DNA from: an uncultured Lachnospiraceae bacterium
Lineage (GTDB): Bacteria > Bacillota > Clostridia > Lachnospirales > Lachnospiraceae
Direction: 5' to 3'
DNA length: 35,879 nt
NCBI GenBank assembly: GCA_902797675.1
Contig: CADBTR010000011.1
Coordinates: 1 to 35,879 of the forward strand
Positions 1 through 7,962 of this stretch are shown one piece after another. The position numbers and the translations under genes are program-made. Every line of letters starts with the position of its first letter. The first letter of the stretch is position 1. The notes beneath the pieces are model-generated. The model was not told the DNA's origin. It saw nothing but the letters and a program-made list of their open reading frames with translations, and ran no database searches.

Positions 1-46
1 CCTAACGGTATACGACATAGAATGTCGTTCCAATGATAATTCAATC

Positions 47-83
47 TTGCCTGAAATGCAACACTTTTTATATTATGTTGCAT
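47..83 (+). promoter_or_regulatory. Candidate csrA promoter flanked by an inverted repeat
   Basis: A perfect 8-bp inverted repeat, ATGCAACA (56-63) and TGTTGCAT (76-83), encloses an AT-rich stretch with a possible -10, TATATT (69-74). A possible -35, TTGCCT (47-52), lies 16 bases upstream of it. The repeat could be an operator around the -10 or the stem of a transcript hairpin. There is no T-tract after it, so it is a poor terminator. A second small perfect hairpin, ACGACAT/ATGTCGT, sits at 12-28. Both readings are inferred from sequence pattern only. Confidence 0.3.
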
Positions 84-128
84 CAGAGTACAGGCAGGGA
101 GGTACACAAGATTCAAGGAGGTTGAGAT

Positions 129-338
129 ATGCTTAGATTAACAGTCAGTCCGGAGGAATATCTGGTGATCGGTGACAATGTAAAGGTTGTATTTCTCGGA
201 GGTACAAAGAATCATATGCGTATTATGATCGATGCGCCAAAGGATATCAATATTGTCCGAAGCACTGTTTTGGAGGCGAAGGAGACAGATCCTGTAAAAC
301 GTGCAAAGATGCCTAAATATTACAGGGTTGAGGAATGA
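129..338 (+). CDS. csrA: Carbon storage regulator CsrA (translational repressor)
   Basis: A 69-residue protein of CsrA/RsmA family length that starts MLRLTVSPEE and carries the family core (GDNVKVVFLG, then an IMIDAPKDINIVR segment). Members are small dimeric RNA-binding proteins. In Firmicutes they bind ANGGA motifs in the flagellin leader and block its translation, and the assembly factor FliW antagonises them. The start is supported by AAGGAGG (115-121), seven bases before the ATG. The csrA leader has two ANGGA sequences, AGGGA (96-100) and AAGGA (115-119), the second within the ribosome binding site, so autoregulation is possible. FliW is often encoded just upstream of csrA and may lie outside the window. 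Flagellin follows 112 bases downstream. Confidence 0.95.
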   Translation: MLRLTVSPEEYLVIGDNVKVVFLGGTKNHMRIMIDAPKDINIVRSTVLEAKETDPVKRAKMPKYYRVEE

Positions 339-367
339 TAATTACCGCTAAAGTCAGGGCCCGATGG
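339..367 (+). promoter_or_regulatory. Weak candidate SigD-type promoter for flagellin
   Basis: Flagellin genes usually have a sigma-28/SigD promoter (TAAA, about 15 bases, GCCGATAT). Just after the csrA stop there is TAAT (339-342) and, 17 bases on, CCCGATGG (360-367), which keeps the CGAT core. The match is partial and the spacing slightly long. If it is real, the flagellin leader is about 75 bases and contains the CsrA-type hairpin at 406-425. Confidence 0.22.
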
Positions 368-405
368 AAGCGGTTATTATAAAATAACAATTAATTTTTT
401 TCACC

Positions 406-442
406 GAGGCAAACGGATTTGCTTCCGGTACAGACATGGAGG
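406..442 (+). promoter_or_regulatory. Putative CsrA-binding leader of flagellin (hairpin with GGA loop plus SD site)
   Basis: An 8-bp stem (406-413 with 418-425, one G-U pair) presents the tetraloop CGGA. With the closing A413 this gives ACGGA, an ANGGA motif in a hairpin loop, which is the classic high-affinity CsrA site. A second ANGGA, ATGGA (436-440), overlaps the flagellin ribosome binding site GGAGG (438-442). A third, ATGGA (364-368), lies further up. One site in an upstream hairpin and one on the Shine-Dalgarno matches the arrangement known for Bacillus hag. CsrA bound at both sites would block ribosome access. The structure is visible; binding is inferred. Confidence 0.6.
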
Positions 443-450
443 TAATGATT

Positions 451-2016
451 ATGGTAGTACAACACAATTTAACGGCAATGAACTCAAACAGAATGCTTGG
501 GCTTACAACAACGGCTCAGGCAAAATCAACCGAGAAACTTTCTTCCGGTTACAGGATCAACCGTGCGGCGGATGATGCTTCCGGTCTTGCGATCTCTGAA
601 AAAATGCGTAAGCAGATCAGAGGACTGACACAGGCATCGCGCAATGCACAGGATGGTATCTCCGCAGTGCAGACAGCCGAGGGTGCATTAAATGAAGTGC
701 AGGATATGCTCCAGAGAATGAATGAGCTTGCAGTACAGTCCGCGAACAGCACGAATTCCGCTTCTGACCGTGATGCGATCCAGGCAGAGATCGACCAGCT
801 TACCACCGAGATCGACAGAGTTTCGGAGACCACAAAGTTCAATGAAACATATCTGTTGAAGGGTGATAAGAATGGAGAAAAGGATGTTAACTTTAAGTAT
901 AAGGATGTAGAGAGAACAAGTCAGGATCTTTACTATCTGGACAGTGCCGGTGCAGTACAGACATTGAAAAAGGGCACTTATGCGGCAAATGTTGACAGCA
1001 ATATATCGTATTACACCGACAGCAAGGGCGATGTTGCAGGAGAACAGATTGCAAGCGCTTTATCAAGTGCTTACATTGAGTCTGCAGAAGTAATTACAGG
1101 AACAGGCGTTTATGTAAAGAACGATAGTGTATTTACTAAGGTAAAATCCGGTACAAAATTTGATAACAGTAATACCTACTATAGTGTTGCGAGTGAAAAT
1201 AGTAATGCTTATGTGGAAAGTAATATGGCTTCGATGGCAAGCAGTGATGTGGCAAAGGCATCGCATTATCTTGTTAAATCGGGTGCTACTGTTTACGACA
1301 GTAAAGGTAATAAATTGGCGGCTGGAACGGACATCGGCGAAACGGCAACGGATATCTCCAAGTATTACAGTGCGATAGGAAACGTTAAACTTGGAAAGGA
1401 AAGTGTACAAACATCGGAATATATTGAAAAAGGTTCGGTTCAATTTACCGATAATGACGGCAATGAGATTGCCGCCAATGGCCTTGATAAATATATCGAT
1501 AAGGAAGGCAAGTTGATTCCAAATTCCGGACTGATGTTAAACGGCAACAATGCTACGCAGGATGATGTCGATAATTTGGTAGATTCCAGTAAAAAATTTG
1601 ATACCGGCAAACTTACCATGAAACTTCATGTAGGTGCAGATGCGACGACCGATAATCAGATCACACTGGAAATCAAGGCAATGAGTGCAGAATCTCTCGG
1701 CGTGAAAGGTATTAAAGTAGATGGAGAAGATGATACCAATGCATTAAATGCTGTGGAGACGATTAAAGCGGCATTAAATAAAGTATCTGATCAGAGAGCA
1801 TCTTTAGGCGCGATCCAGAACAGACTGGAGCATACCATCAATAACCTTGACAATGTTGTGGAGAATACGACGAGTGCAGAAAGCCAGATTCGCGATACAG
1901 ATATGGCTACCGAGATGGTAAAATATTCTAAGAATAACATCTTGGCACAGGCAGGTCAGTCTATGCTCGCACAGGCTAACCAGAGTAATCAGGGAGTGCT
2001 TTCACTGCTCGGTTAA
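451..2016 (+). CDS. hag: Flagellin, main filament protein
   Basis: A 521-residue flagellin. Its N-terminal D0/D1 helices (about 1-140) begin [16 protein letters not shown] and include [20 protein letters not shown]. The C-terminal D1/D0 (about 430-521) ends with the [14 protein letters not shown] helix. Three in-frame ATGs exist (436, 445, 451). I chose 451 because GGAGG at 438-442 sits eight bases upstream of it and because flagellins normally start MVVQHN. The Ser/Thr-rich central region (about 141-425) is variable and contains three or four imperfect repeats of a Y-[VLI]-x-K/D-S/G type unit ending in YY or YI (around 158-188, 219-244, 271-306, 322-349). The D1 segment [14 protein letters not shown] matches the TLR5-recognition stretch of other flagellins. 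The leader suggests control by CsrA, and a terminator follows. Glycosyltransferases downstream suggest glycosylation. Confidence 0.97.
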   Translation: MVVQHNLTAMNSNRMLGLTTTAQAKSTEKLSSGYRINRAADDASGLAISEKMRKQIRGLTQASRNAQDGISAVQTAEGALNEVQDMLQRMNELAVQSANSTNSASDRDAIQAEIDQLTTEIDRVSETTKFNETYLLKGDKNGEKDVNFKYKDVERTSQDLYYLDSAGAVQTLKKGTYAANVDSNISYYTDSKGDVAGEQIASALSSAYIESAEVITGTGVYVKNDSVFTKVKSGTKFDNSNTYYSVASENSNAYVESNMASMASSDVAKASHYLVKSGATVYDSKGNKLAAGTDIGETATDISKYYSAIGNVKLGKESVQTSEYIEKGSVQFTDNDGNEIAANGLDKYIDKEGKLIPNSGLMLNGNNATQDDVDNLVDSSKKFDTGKLTMKLHVGADATTDNQITLEIKAMSAESLGVKGIKVDGEDDTNALNAVETIKAALNKVSDQRASLGAIQNRLEHTINNLDNVVENTTSAESQIRDTDMATEMVKYSKNNILAQAGQSMLAQANQSNQGVLSLLG

Positions 2017-2049
2017 TGAGTGTGTCAAAAAACGTACAAACATAATTGC

Positions 2050-2078
2050 AGCGGTGCAGTTTACTGCACCGCTCTTTC
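2050..2078 (+). terminator. Rho-independent terminator after flagellin
   Basis: A perfect 10-bp stem, AGCGGTGCAG (2050-2059) and CTGCACCGCT (2064-2073), has a TTTA loop and is followed by CTTTC. The T-tract is short, so some read-through into the glycosyltransferase genes is likely. That would give abundant flagellin and scarce modification enzymes from one promoter. Confidence 0.75.
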
Positions 2079-2099
2079 AAAGTTAAGAGGACAAAATCG

Positions 2100-3290
2100 A
2101 TGAAAATATTAGTGTATGAGTGGAGCTTTATCACAAAACAAGATATTTATGAGACATTTATAAAAATGGGGATCGAATTTGACATTTTCACCACCGGTTT
2201 GAGTCCCAGAACAAAAGATGATAAAGAGGCTTTCCGCGAACAGTTGGAGAGTAGTATTTCGGATAAAAAATATGATGCTCTTTTTTCTGTAAATTTTCAG
2301 GATGCATTGTCGGAAGTAGCACATGAAAAAGAAATTCTGTATATCTGCTGGACCTATGACAGCCCTGCTATCGGAGGTGATCGACCATGTTTGCATTATG
2401 AGACAAACCGCATTTTTTTATTTGACAGCAATGAATATCAGATGTACAAAAAAAAGAAGGTTCCGAATTTATATTATATGCCGTTAGCGGCAAATGTTTC
2501 CAGATTAAGTAAGATCAGGATCAGACCCATGGATCGGGCAAAATATTTTTCGGATATTTCTTTTGTTGGTACGCTATATCAGTCGGATATGGATAAAATG
2601 TTTCCTTTGTTTGATGAATACAGTGCGGGATTTATGGCTGCGGTGATCAATACCCAGCTGAATCTTTACGGGGTGGATATTATTCAGGAATTGATTAATG
2701 ATACTGTGGTAGAGAGTATGTGTAATGAACAAGTGTCGGAGCAATTGTTAAAGAATATCAACAACAATTTTCTGCGTGATATAGAGGAATTAAAGGCATG
2801 GAATTTCAGGGCATTTTTATTAAAAGCAGTGACTAACAAGGAGCGGGTTTTGTTGCTCTCTCTTTTGGGAAAATATTATAGGGTGAAGTTATATACAAAT
2901 GGAACTCCGGATATTCCGAATGTATCAGTCAACGGTGTGATCGATTATATGGATGATATGCCGTTTGTTTTTAAATGCAGTCGCATCAATCTGAATATTA
3001 CCCTGCGAACCATAAAACATGGAATGCCACAGAGAATTATTGATATTTTGGGCTGTCATGCGCTGGCATTGACGAATTATCAGGAAGATCTGATGGAATA
3101 TTTTCGGGATGGAAGGGATCTGTTGATCTATAGCTCTCCGGAGGAAGCATTGGAAAAATGTAAATATTATTTGAAACATGAAAATGAGGCGGAGAAAATC
3201 CGCAATAATGGATATAAGATCGTAAAAGATCAATTCAGTTATGAGCACCAATTGAGAAAAATCTGGGAATTGTCCGGATTGAAAATATAG
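2100..3290 (+). CDS. CgeB/DUF3880-like glycosyltransferase, probable flagellin modification
   Basis: A 396-residue soluble protein without signal peptide. The N-terminal half resembles the DUF3880 type found before CgeB-like GT-B domains: DALFSVNF at 59-66, CWTYDSP at 83-89, YYMPLA at 125-130. The C-terminal part (about 270-396) fits the Glyco_trans_1_2 family: MPQRIIDILGCHALALTNY, then a YFRDG segment, SPEEALEKCKYYL and a closing helix with FSYEHQLRKIW. The start at 2100 is chosen because AAGAGG (2085-2090) precedes it and upstream codons run into the terminator. It lies immediately behind flagellin and next to a related gene, which suggests it transfers a sugar to flagellin Ser/Thr residues or extends that glycan. 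The sugar and acceptor cannot be read from sequence. It could instead act on a surface polymer. Confidence 0.75.
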   Translation: MKILVYEWSFITKQDIYETFIKMGIEFDIFTTGLSPRTKDDKEAFREQLESSISDKKYDALFSVNFQDALSEVAHEKEILYICWTYDSPAIGGDRPCLHYETNRIFLFDSNEYQMYKKKKVPNLYYMPLAANVSRLSKIRIRPMDRAKYFSDISFVGTLYQSDMDKMFPLFDEYSAGFMAAVINTQLNLYGVDIIQELINDTVVESMCNEQVSEQLLKNINNNFLRDIEELKAWNFRAFLLKAVTNKERVLLLSLLGKYYRVKLYTNGTPDIPNVSVNGVIDYMDDMPFVFKCSRINLNITLRTIKHGMPQRIIDILGCHALALTNYQEDLMEYFRDGRDLLIYSSPEEALEKCKYYLKHENEAEKIRNNGYKIVKDQFSYEHQLRKIWELSGLKI

Positions 3291-3301
3291 GGGGATCCGC
3301 T

Positions 3302-4438
3302 ATGGAATTAATTTATTTATTGTGGGGATATGTTCATGACGAACCGATCATCAAGGCATTCCGGCAGGCAGGCATCATCGTAAAAACAATCGATATCAGA
3401 AAAAATAAAAACGCAGATCAAAAACCGGTGTTATTGGAGGAACAGGAATTGCGTGACCGGATTTGCTCTGCCGGAGGGGATGTTGTATTTTCGGTCAATT
3501 TTTTTTGCATGATATCAGATCTTTGCATGAAAGAAGTGATACCTTATTGCTGTTGGGTATTGGAACTTCCGAATTTGGAATTATATCAGCCGCAGGTGAA
3601 TCATACCTGTAATTATATCGGAATCTGCGACAGCTATCTGGTGGAAAAACTCTGGAAAATAGGAATGAAGAGGGCTTTTTTTCTGCCGGATGCAGTCGGG
3701 ATAACAGGAGAGTATAAAGAAAATACAGAAGTGGAACGGGAAGCCTGTTTTATCGGGAAATATCCCGATGTACAGTGGAATGAGGAAGGGATGTCTTTAT
3801 ATGCAAAAGGATATCTGGAAGCCTTTCTTCATGCACAGCGTGTGGTAAAGGGAGCATTTATATTGGAGGAAGGTTTGCACTCTCGTGTGAGAAAAGAATT
3901 TGTCGAAAAAAATCCCGTACCGGAGCATATATTGCCGGAATTTGCACATATGTATATTGCCGACCGTTATTTTGCGCCCAGGTGTACAGCAATGCAGCAG
4001 GATATTGTGATACAGAATTATGAATCGATTTTGACTGTTTATTCAGATCGGAGTCTGGAAAATTGCAAGGCAATCCGGAAACCTTATGTGGAATCGGCAG
4101 AGAAAAGAGAAGAGATCTATGCATCGAAAGAATTTACATTTGTATTGGTCCCGCATACACAGCATTATGGAATTCCGAGACAGCTTTTGGAAGTGATTGC
4201 AGCAGGCGGTTTTCCTCTTGCGGAGTATCGAAAAGACTATACCTATTTTTTCAAAAATAACGAAAATCTGGCGTGGTTTGAGAATACGGAGGCAATTCAG
4301 AATCAGATCTTACGGTATGGAAACGATCCGTCAGAGAGAGAACGTGTCCGGAAAAATGCATGGGAGTATGTACGAAAAGAGCATACTTATCAGAAGCGGA
4401 TTTTGTTTATGATGGAGATGTGGGAGAAATTATCGTAG
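3302..4438 (+). CDS. Second CgeB/DUF3880-like glycosyltransferase
   Basis: A 378-residue protein related to its upstream neighbour. It has the same landmarks in the same order: VVFSVNFF near 61-68, CCWVLELP at 83-90, AFFLPDA, and a C-terminal GIPRQLLEVIAAGGFPLAEY segment matching the nucleotide-sugar side of GT-B enzymes, followed by a YFFKNNENL loop and a terminal RKEHTYQKRILFMME helix. The 11-base gap from the upstream gene and the shared terminator (4490-4520) indicate one transcription unit. The two probably act in sequence on one glycan, with flagellin the likely acceptor by position. No transmembrane segments are visible. Sequence similarity between the two is clear in motifs but modest overall, so the duplication is old. 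Confidence 0.72.
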   Translation: MELIYLLWGYVHDEPIIKAFRQAGIIVKTIDIRKNKNADQKPVLLEEQELRDRICSAGGDVVFSVNFFCMISDLCMKEVIPYCCWVLELPNLELYQPQVNHTCNYIGICDSYLVEKLWKIGMKRAFFLPDAVGITGEYKENTEVEREACFIGKYPDVQWNEEGMSLYAKGYLEAFLHAQRVVKGAFILEEGLHSRVRKEFVEKNPVPEHILPEFAHMYIADRYFAPRCTAMQQDIVIQNYESILTVYSDRSLENCKAIRKPYVESAEKREEIYASKEFTFVLVPHTQHYGIPRQLLEVIAAGGFPLAEYRKDYTYFFKNNENLAWFENTEAIQNQILRYGNDPSERERVRKNAWEYVRKEHTYQKRILFMMEMWEKLS

Positions 4439-4489
4439 GGGCATTGAAAAAAATAGGGAGTTGTGGTAAGATGAAAATGAATTTTCGTG

Positions 4490-4520
4490 GCACTCAGATT
4501 GTTTGATCTGGGTGCTTTTT
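4490..4520 (+). terminator. Rho-independent terminator of the flagellin/glycosyltransferase unit
   Basis: The stem is GCACTCAGAT (4490-4499) with ATCTGGGTGC (4506-4515), ten pairs including one G-U, with a six-base loop. Five Ts follow (4516-4520). It closes the motility block and separates it from the promoter at 4546. Confidence 0.85.
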
Positions 4521-4545
4521 AAGATACAACTCTGATACAATTCTA

Positions 4546-4554
4546 TGTTATAAT
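4546..4554 (+). promoter_or_regulatory. Extended -10 promoter of the DUF2264-GH88 genes
   Basis: TGTTATAAT (4546-4554) is a perfect TATAAT with an upstream TGn extension. No good -35 is found at the expected distance, which is typical of extended -10 promoters. It lies right after a terminator and 62 bases before the first start codon, leaving room for a regulated leader. Confidence 0.65.
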
Positions 4555-4616
4555 GACACCGGAGATGGCGGCAGGCGGTGGTGATCTTACAGGATCAATA
4601 AACGAAGGAGGATAAT

Positions 4617-6692
4617 ATGAAGTTTGAACCAAAAGATCCGGATTTTGTAAAAAGCCCTTATACAGGATTGACGAGAAGACATTGGATCGAGGCGGGAGAA
4701 TATTTATTAAACGGGATATTTAACAACATTAAGCATTTTGAGGATCCGGTGGTGATGCCGAGAGTGGAAACGGAGATCACCTATCCCCATAAGAATGTTC
4801 CGCCGGATATAAAAGAGGCAGAGCGCAGGGCAGAGATCTTTGAGGGCATTACCCGCTCGTTTTTCATTGCAGCGCCGTTAATTAAAGATAACCCCAAATT
4901 GCAGGCAGGGGGATATTCCATGCGGGAATATTATAAAAGCCAGTTATTGCGTTCCTGCACAAAGGGAGATCCGGTATATGTAGGGGATTATGATTTTTTG
5001 CAGGAGGAGACGAATCATTCCGATCCCTTCCGCTGTTTTCAGCAGACGGTGGAAACCTGCGCGCTGGTGTTAGGTCTGGAGGAGACGAGAGAAGTGATCT
5101 GGGATACCTATACGAAGGAAGAACAGGACACGATTGCCGCTTTTTTATCCAGCTTTGCGGGTCAGAATACGGTGCCTCAGAACTGGCGTTTTTTTAATCT
5201 TCTGGATTACGCTTTTCTGGCAAAACATGGCTATCCCGTAGAGGAAGAAGTAATTGTCGAACATGCCCAGGCGCTGTTGCATTTCTCCGTGGGCGAGGGC
5301 TGGTACAGAGACGGTCATTCCTTTGATTATTATTCCTGCTGGGCATTCAATGTATATGGACCGATCTGGTGCAACTGGTACGGTTATGAACATTTTCCGG
5401 AGATCGCGGCAAAATTCGAGGAACAATCCCATAAACTTATGAAAACCTACGCTGACTTTTTTGATGCGGAGGGATATACGAATATGTGGGGGCGGAGTAA
5501 TGTATACCGCAATGCCGCTACCAGCGCCTTTGCAGGAAATATGTATTTAAAACATCCTGCCGTGGATTACGGGCGCGCAAGAAGAATCTGTTCCGGTTCC
5601 CTGATGCAGTTTTTGGGAAGAGAAGATTTTCTGGTGAAGGGAATCCCGACTCTTGGATTTTACAGACAGTTTTCTCCGCTTGTTCAGCCTTATTCCTGCG
5701 CGGAATCTCCGCTCTGGTTCGGGAAAGCATTTTTGATCTTGAATTTTCCGGAGGAACATCCTTTCTGGTCCGCTACAGAGTGTAACGGAACCTGGGATAC
5801 ATTGAAAAAAGGAGAGGTGAAAGAGACCTGCCTTGACGGACCGGCTCTTTGCTTTACGAATCATAAGGATAACGGCGAGACAATCTTACGAACGGGAAAA
5901 GTGGTAAAACAGGCAGGAGACGACCATGGAATGTGGAATTATTCCAAAATAGAATTTAATACGAAATACCCGTGGGAGAGCACTCCGCAATTTGACGGCG
6001 AAGACTGTGGCAGAGTGGAGTCAAGACAATATGTTTTACAGGATGTAACGGATCAATGGATCCTGAAGGCAAACGCTACATTCTGGCATGGCATGGAAGA
6101 CAATGTCCTTTACAGAAGACAATTTTTTCATTATAATCTGAAAGACGAGACATTCTGGCTGCAGGCAATGAATCTTGCGGATTTCCCTGTGGAGAATGGA
6201 ATTTTCAGAGTGGATAAACATCGCCTGTTCCGCAGACCGACATTATTTACACTGGGTTCCTACGGATTCCCGGATAACCGGACAAGTGTTGAGAAGCTGG
6301 AAGAAAACGGGGCAAAGGCAATCGTATTAAAGGGATACGATGCGACAGGCAGAGAAAAACAATTGGCGATGACGATCTATGACGGCTGGAAGGAATTGTG
6401 TCTGGCACATTCCACGGGAACGAATCCGGATTCGGAACATTCCATTATCGTATATGCAAAGACGACCATTGATAAGCAATACGGCGGTGCTGAGCCTTAT
6501 GCGCTGATTTCCCAGGTGATCACAAAAGAAAGTCATAAGGATTTTACCAAAGAGGAAATCTTCCCTGTCAAAGAAATTCACTATGAGGATAAATTTCATT
6601 GCGGCGCTTACGGCAGCATAACGGTGGAAATGAAAAACGGAATGACCCGTAAGGTAAATTATGAGTCGATGGAAAGAAAGCTGATGCTGTAA
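4617..6692 (+). CDS. DUF2264 family protein, probable polysaccharide-degradation enzyme
   Basis: A 691-residue protein without signal peptide, so probably cytoplasmic. The N-terminal 370 residues look like the DUF2264 family: SPYTGLTRRHWIEAGEYLL near the start, RRAEIFEGITRSFFIAAPLI around 68-87, NWRFFNLLDYAF, and GWYRDGHSFDYYSCWAF. These Trp/Tyr-rich helices suggest an (alpha/alpha) barrel like those of many glycoside hydrolases and lyases. The C-terminal 300 residues are beta-rich, as in heparinase-like enzymes. DUF2264 genes often sit beside GH88/GH105 hydrolases in uronic-acid polysaccharide loci, as here. The substrate is unknown. AAGGAGG lies just upstream of the ATG. The next gene follows after 16 bases, probably in the same operon. 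Confidence 0.72.
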   Translation: MKFEPKDPDFVKSPYTGLTRRHWIEAGEYLLNGIFNNIKHFEDPVVMPRVETEITYPHKNVPPDIKEAERRAEIFEGITRSFFIAAPLIKDNPKLQAGGYSMREYYKSQLLRSCTKGDPVYVGDYDFLQEETNHSDPFRCFQQTVETCALVLGLEETREVIWDTYTKEEQDTIAAFLSSFAGQNTVPQNWRFFNLLDYAFLAKHGYPVEEEVIVEHAQALLHFSVGEGWYRDGHSFDYYSCWAFNVYGPIWCNWYGYEHFPEIAAKFEEQSHKLMKTYADFFDAEGYTNMWGRSNVYRNAATSAFAGNMYLKHPAVDYGRARRICSGSLMQFLGREDFLVKGIPTLGFYRQFSPLVQPYSCAESPLWFGKAFLILNFPEEHPFWSATECNGTWDTLKKGEVKETCLDGPALCFTNHKDNGETILRTGKVVKQAGDDHGMWNYSKIEFNTKYPWESTPQFDGEDCGRVESRQYVLQDVTDQWILKANATFWHGMEDNVLYRRQFFHYNLKDETFWLQAMNLADFPVENGIFRVDKHRLFRRPTLFTLGSYGFPDNRTSVEKLEENGAKAIVLKGYDATGREKQLAMTIYDGWKELCLAHSTGTNPDSEHSIIVYAKTTIDKQYGGAEPYALISQVITKESHKDFTKEEIFPVKEIHYEDKFHCGAYGSITVEMKNGMTRKVNYESMERKLML

Positions 6693-6708
6693 TTAGAGGA
6701 GGTATTGC

Positions 6709-7839
6709 ATGAGCGCGGAAACAGAATTGATCTGGGCGAGAGAAGTCCAGGAAAAAATGATACAAAAAGTTCGGGCGGCTGTTAAGAGAAATCGGGGGAA
6801 AATCCCGTATCTTAGCGTAAACGGAAGATTTGACGACTGGTCGGGAGAGCGGGTCGGCTGGTGGACCAACGGCTTTTGGGAAGCGGAATTGCTGCAATTA
6901 TATAAGGCTTCAAAAGATCCGTTATTCTTAACGGCAGCGGAGGAGACCGAAAATCTGTTAAAGGAAGTATTGATGCAGTATCTTCCGATGGATCATGACA
7001 GCGGATTCCGCTTTTTGATCTCCGCAGTGGCGCATTATCGTCTGACCGGTAATCTGGATTCGAGAAATTATGGAATCCTTGCGGCGGGAAATCTGGCGGG
7101 AAGATTTAATCTTGCGGCAAATCTGATTCGGGCGTGGAATGATCCGGGTGACGGAAAAACGGCAGATCTGGCTATTATTGACTGTATGATGAATCTTCCT
7201 CTGTTATATTGGGCAAGCGGGGAATTGAAAGATCCGAGATTCAAACAGATTGCCATGGCTCATGCCGATCAGGCGATCAAGGCATTTGTCAGAGAAAACG
7301 GATCGGTCAATCATATTGTAAAATTTGATCCGGAGACGGGAGAATTGAAAGGACCTCAGGACGGACAGGGAATGAGTCCGGAATCCGCATGGACAAGAGG
7401 TCAGTCATGGGCATTGTACGGATTTACCTTAAGTTATCTTCACACAAAAGAGGAACGTTATCTTAAGACGGCAAAAAAGGTTGCATCGTATTTGCTGTCG
7501 GTTATCCCGCAGGACGGATTGATACCGGTGGATTTCGATCAGCCGGAGAATGTGGATTATGAGGATGACACTGCGGCTGCAATCTTTGCCTGCGGATTTT
7601 TGGAACTGGAAAAGTGCGTGGAGGGCAGGGAAGCGTCAGATTATCATGAGATGGCGCTAAAATTGCTCCATGCCTTAGACGAAAAACGCAGCGACTGGGA
7701 TCATGAGACCGATCCGATCCTGACTCGCTGCACTGCCGCCTACCATGACCAAAATCACAATTTCTCCATGATGTACGCAGATTATTATTATATTGAGGCA
7801 ATCACGAAATTAACGGGGGACGGAGCCTTTTTCTGGTAA
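6709..7839 (+). CDS. GH88-family unsaturated uronyl hydrolase
   Basis: A 376-residue cytoplasmic (alpha/alpha)6-barrel enzyme. Characteristic segments are GWWTNGFWEAELLQLY (50-65), HDSGFRF (96-102), IIDCMMNLPLLYW (156-168) and SPESAWTRGQSWALYGF. The catalytic pair known from Bacillus UGL (Asp88 and Asp149) corresponds to Asp97 and Asp158 here, with the same 61-residue spacing. Such enzymes remove the 4,5-unsaturated uronic acid left at the end of oligosaccharides by polysaccharide lyases. Both the GH88 and the related GH105 families fit broadly; the WTRGQxWxLYG motif and the Asp spacing favour GH88. GAGGAGG precedes the ATG. No lyase or sugar transporter is in the window, so uptake genes must be elsewhere. 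Confidence 0.87.
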   Translation: MSAETELIWAREVQEKMIQKVRAAVKRNRGKIPYLSVNGRFDDWSGERVGWWTNGFWEAELLQLYKASKDPLFLTAAEETENLLKEVLMQYLPMDHDSGFRFLISAVAHYRLTGNLDSRNYGILAAGNLAGRFNLAANLIRAWNDPGDGKTADLAIIDCMMNLPLLYWASGELKDPRFKQIAMAHADQAIKAFVRENGSVNHIVKFDPETGELKGPQDGQGMSPESAWTRGQSWALYGFTLSYLHTKEERYLKTAKKVASYLLSVIPQDGLIPVDFDQPENVDYEDDTAAAIFACGFLELEKCVEGREASDYHEMALKLLHALDEKRSDWDHETDPILTRCTAAYHDQNHNFSMMYADYYYIEAITKLTGDGAFFW

Positions 7840-7962
7840 AAGAAAAGAAGATTTTAGAATTCGACATGGAATATTCAGAAAATCATCACTTACTACCCAT
7901 TTTTTTGACACGATGACCTTGTAGAATAAGCTCATAATCAAAAAAGGAAAGGGATGATTTTT

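Noticed and set aside
4471-4506. Eleven-codon ORF (MKMNFRGTQIV) before the terminator at 4490
   Set aside because: It runs into the terminator stem, has a poor ribosome site and no gene directly after the terminator to control; probably chance.
7905-7938. TTGACA near TAGAAT and CATAAT as a promoter for the beta-helix lipoprotein
   Set aside because: Spacings are 11 and 22 bases, outside the usable range, so no promoter is called.
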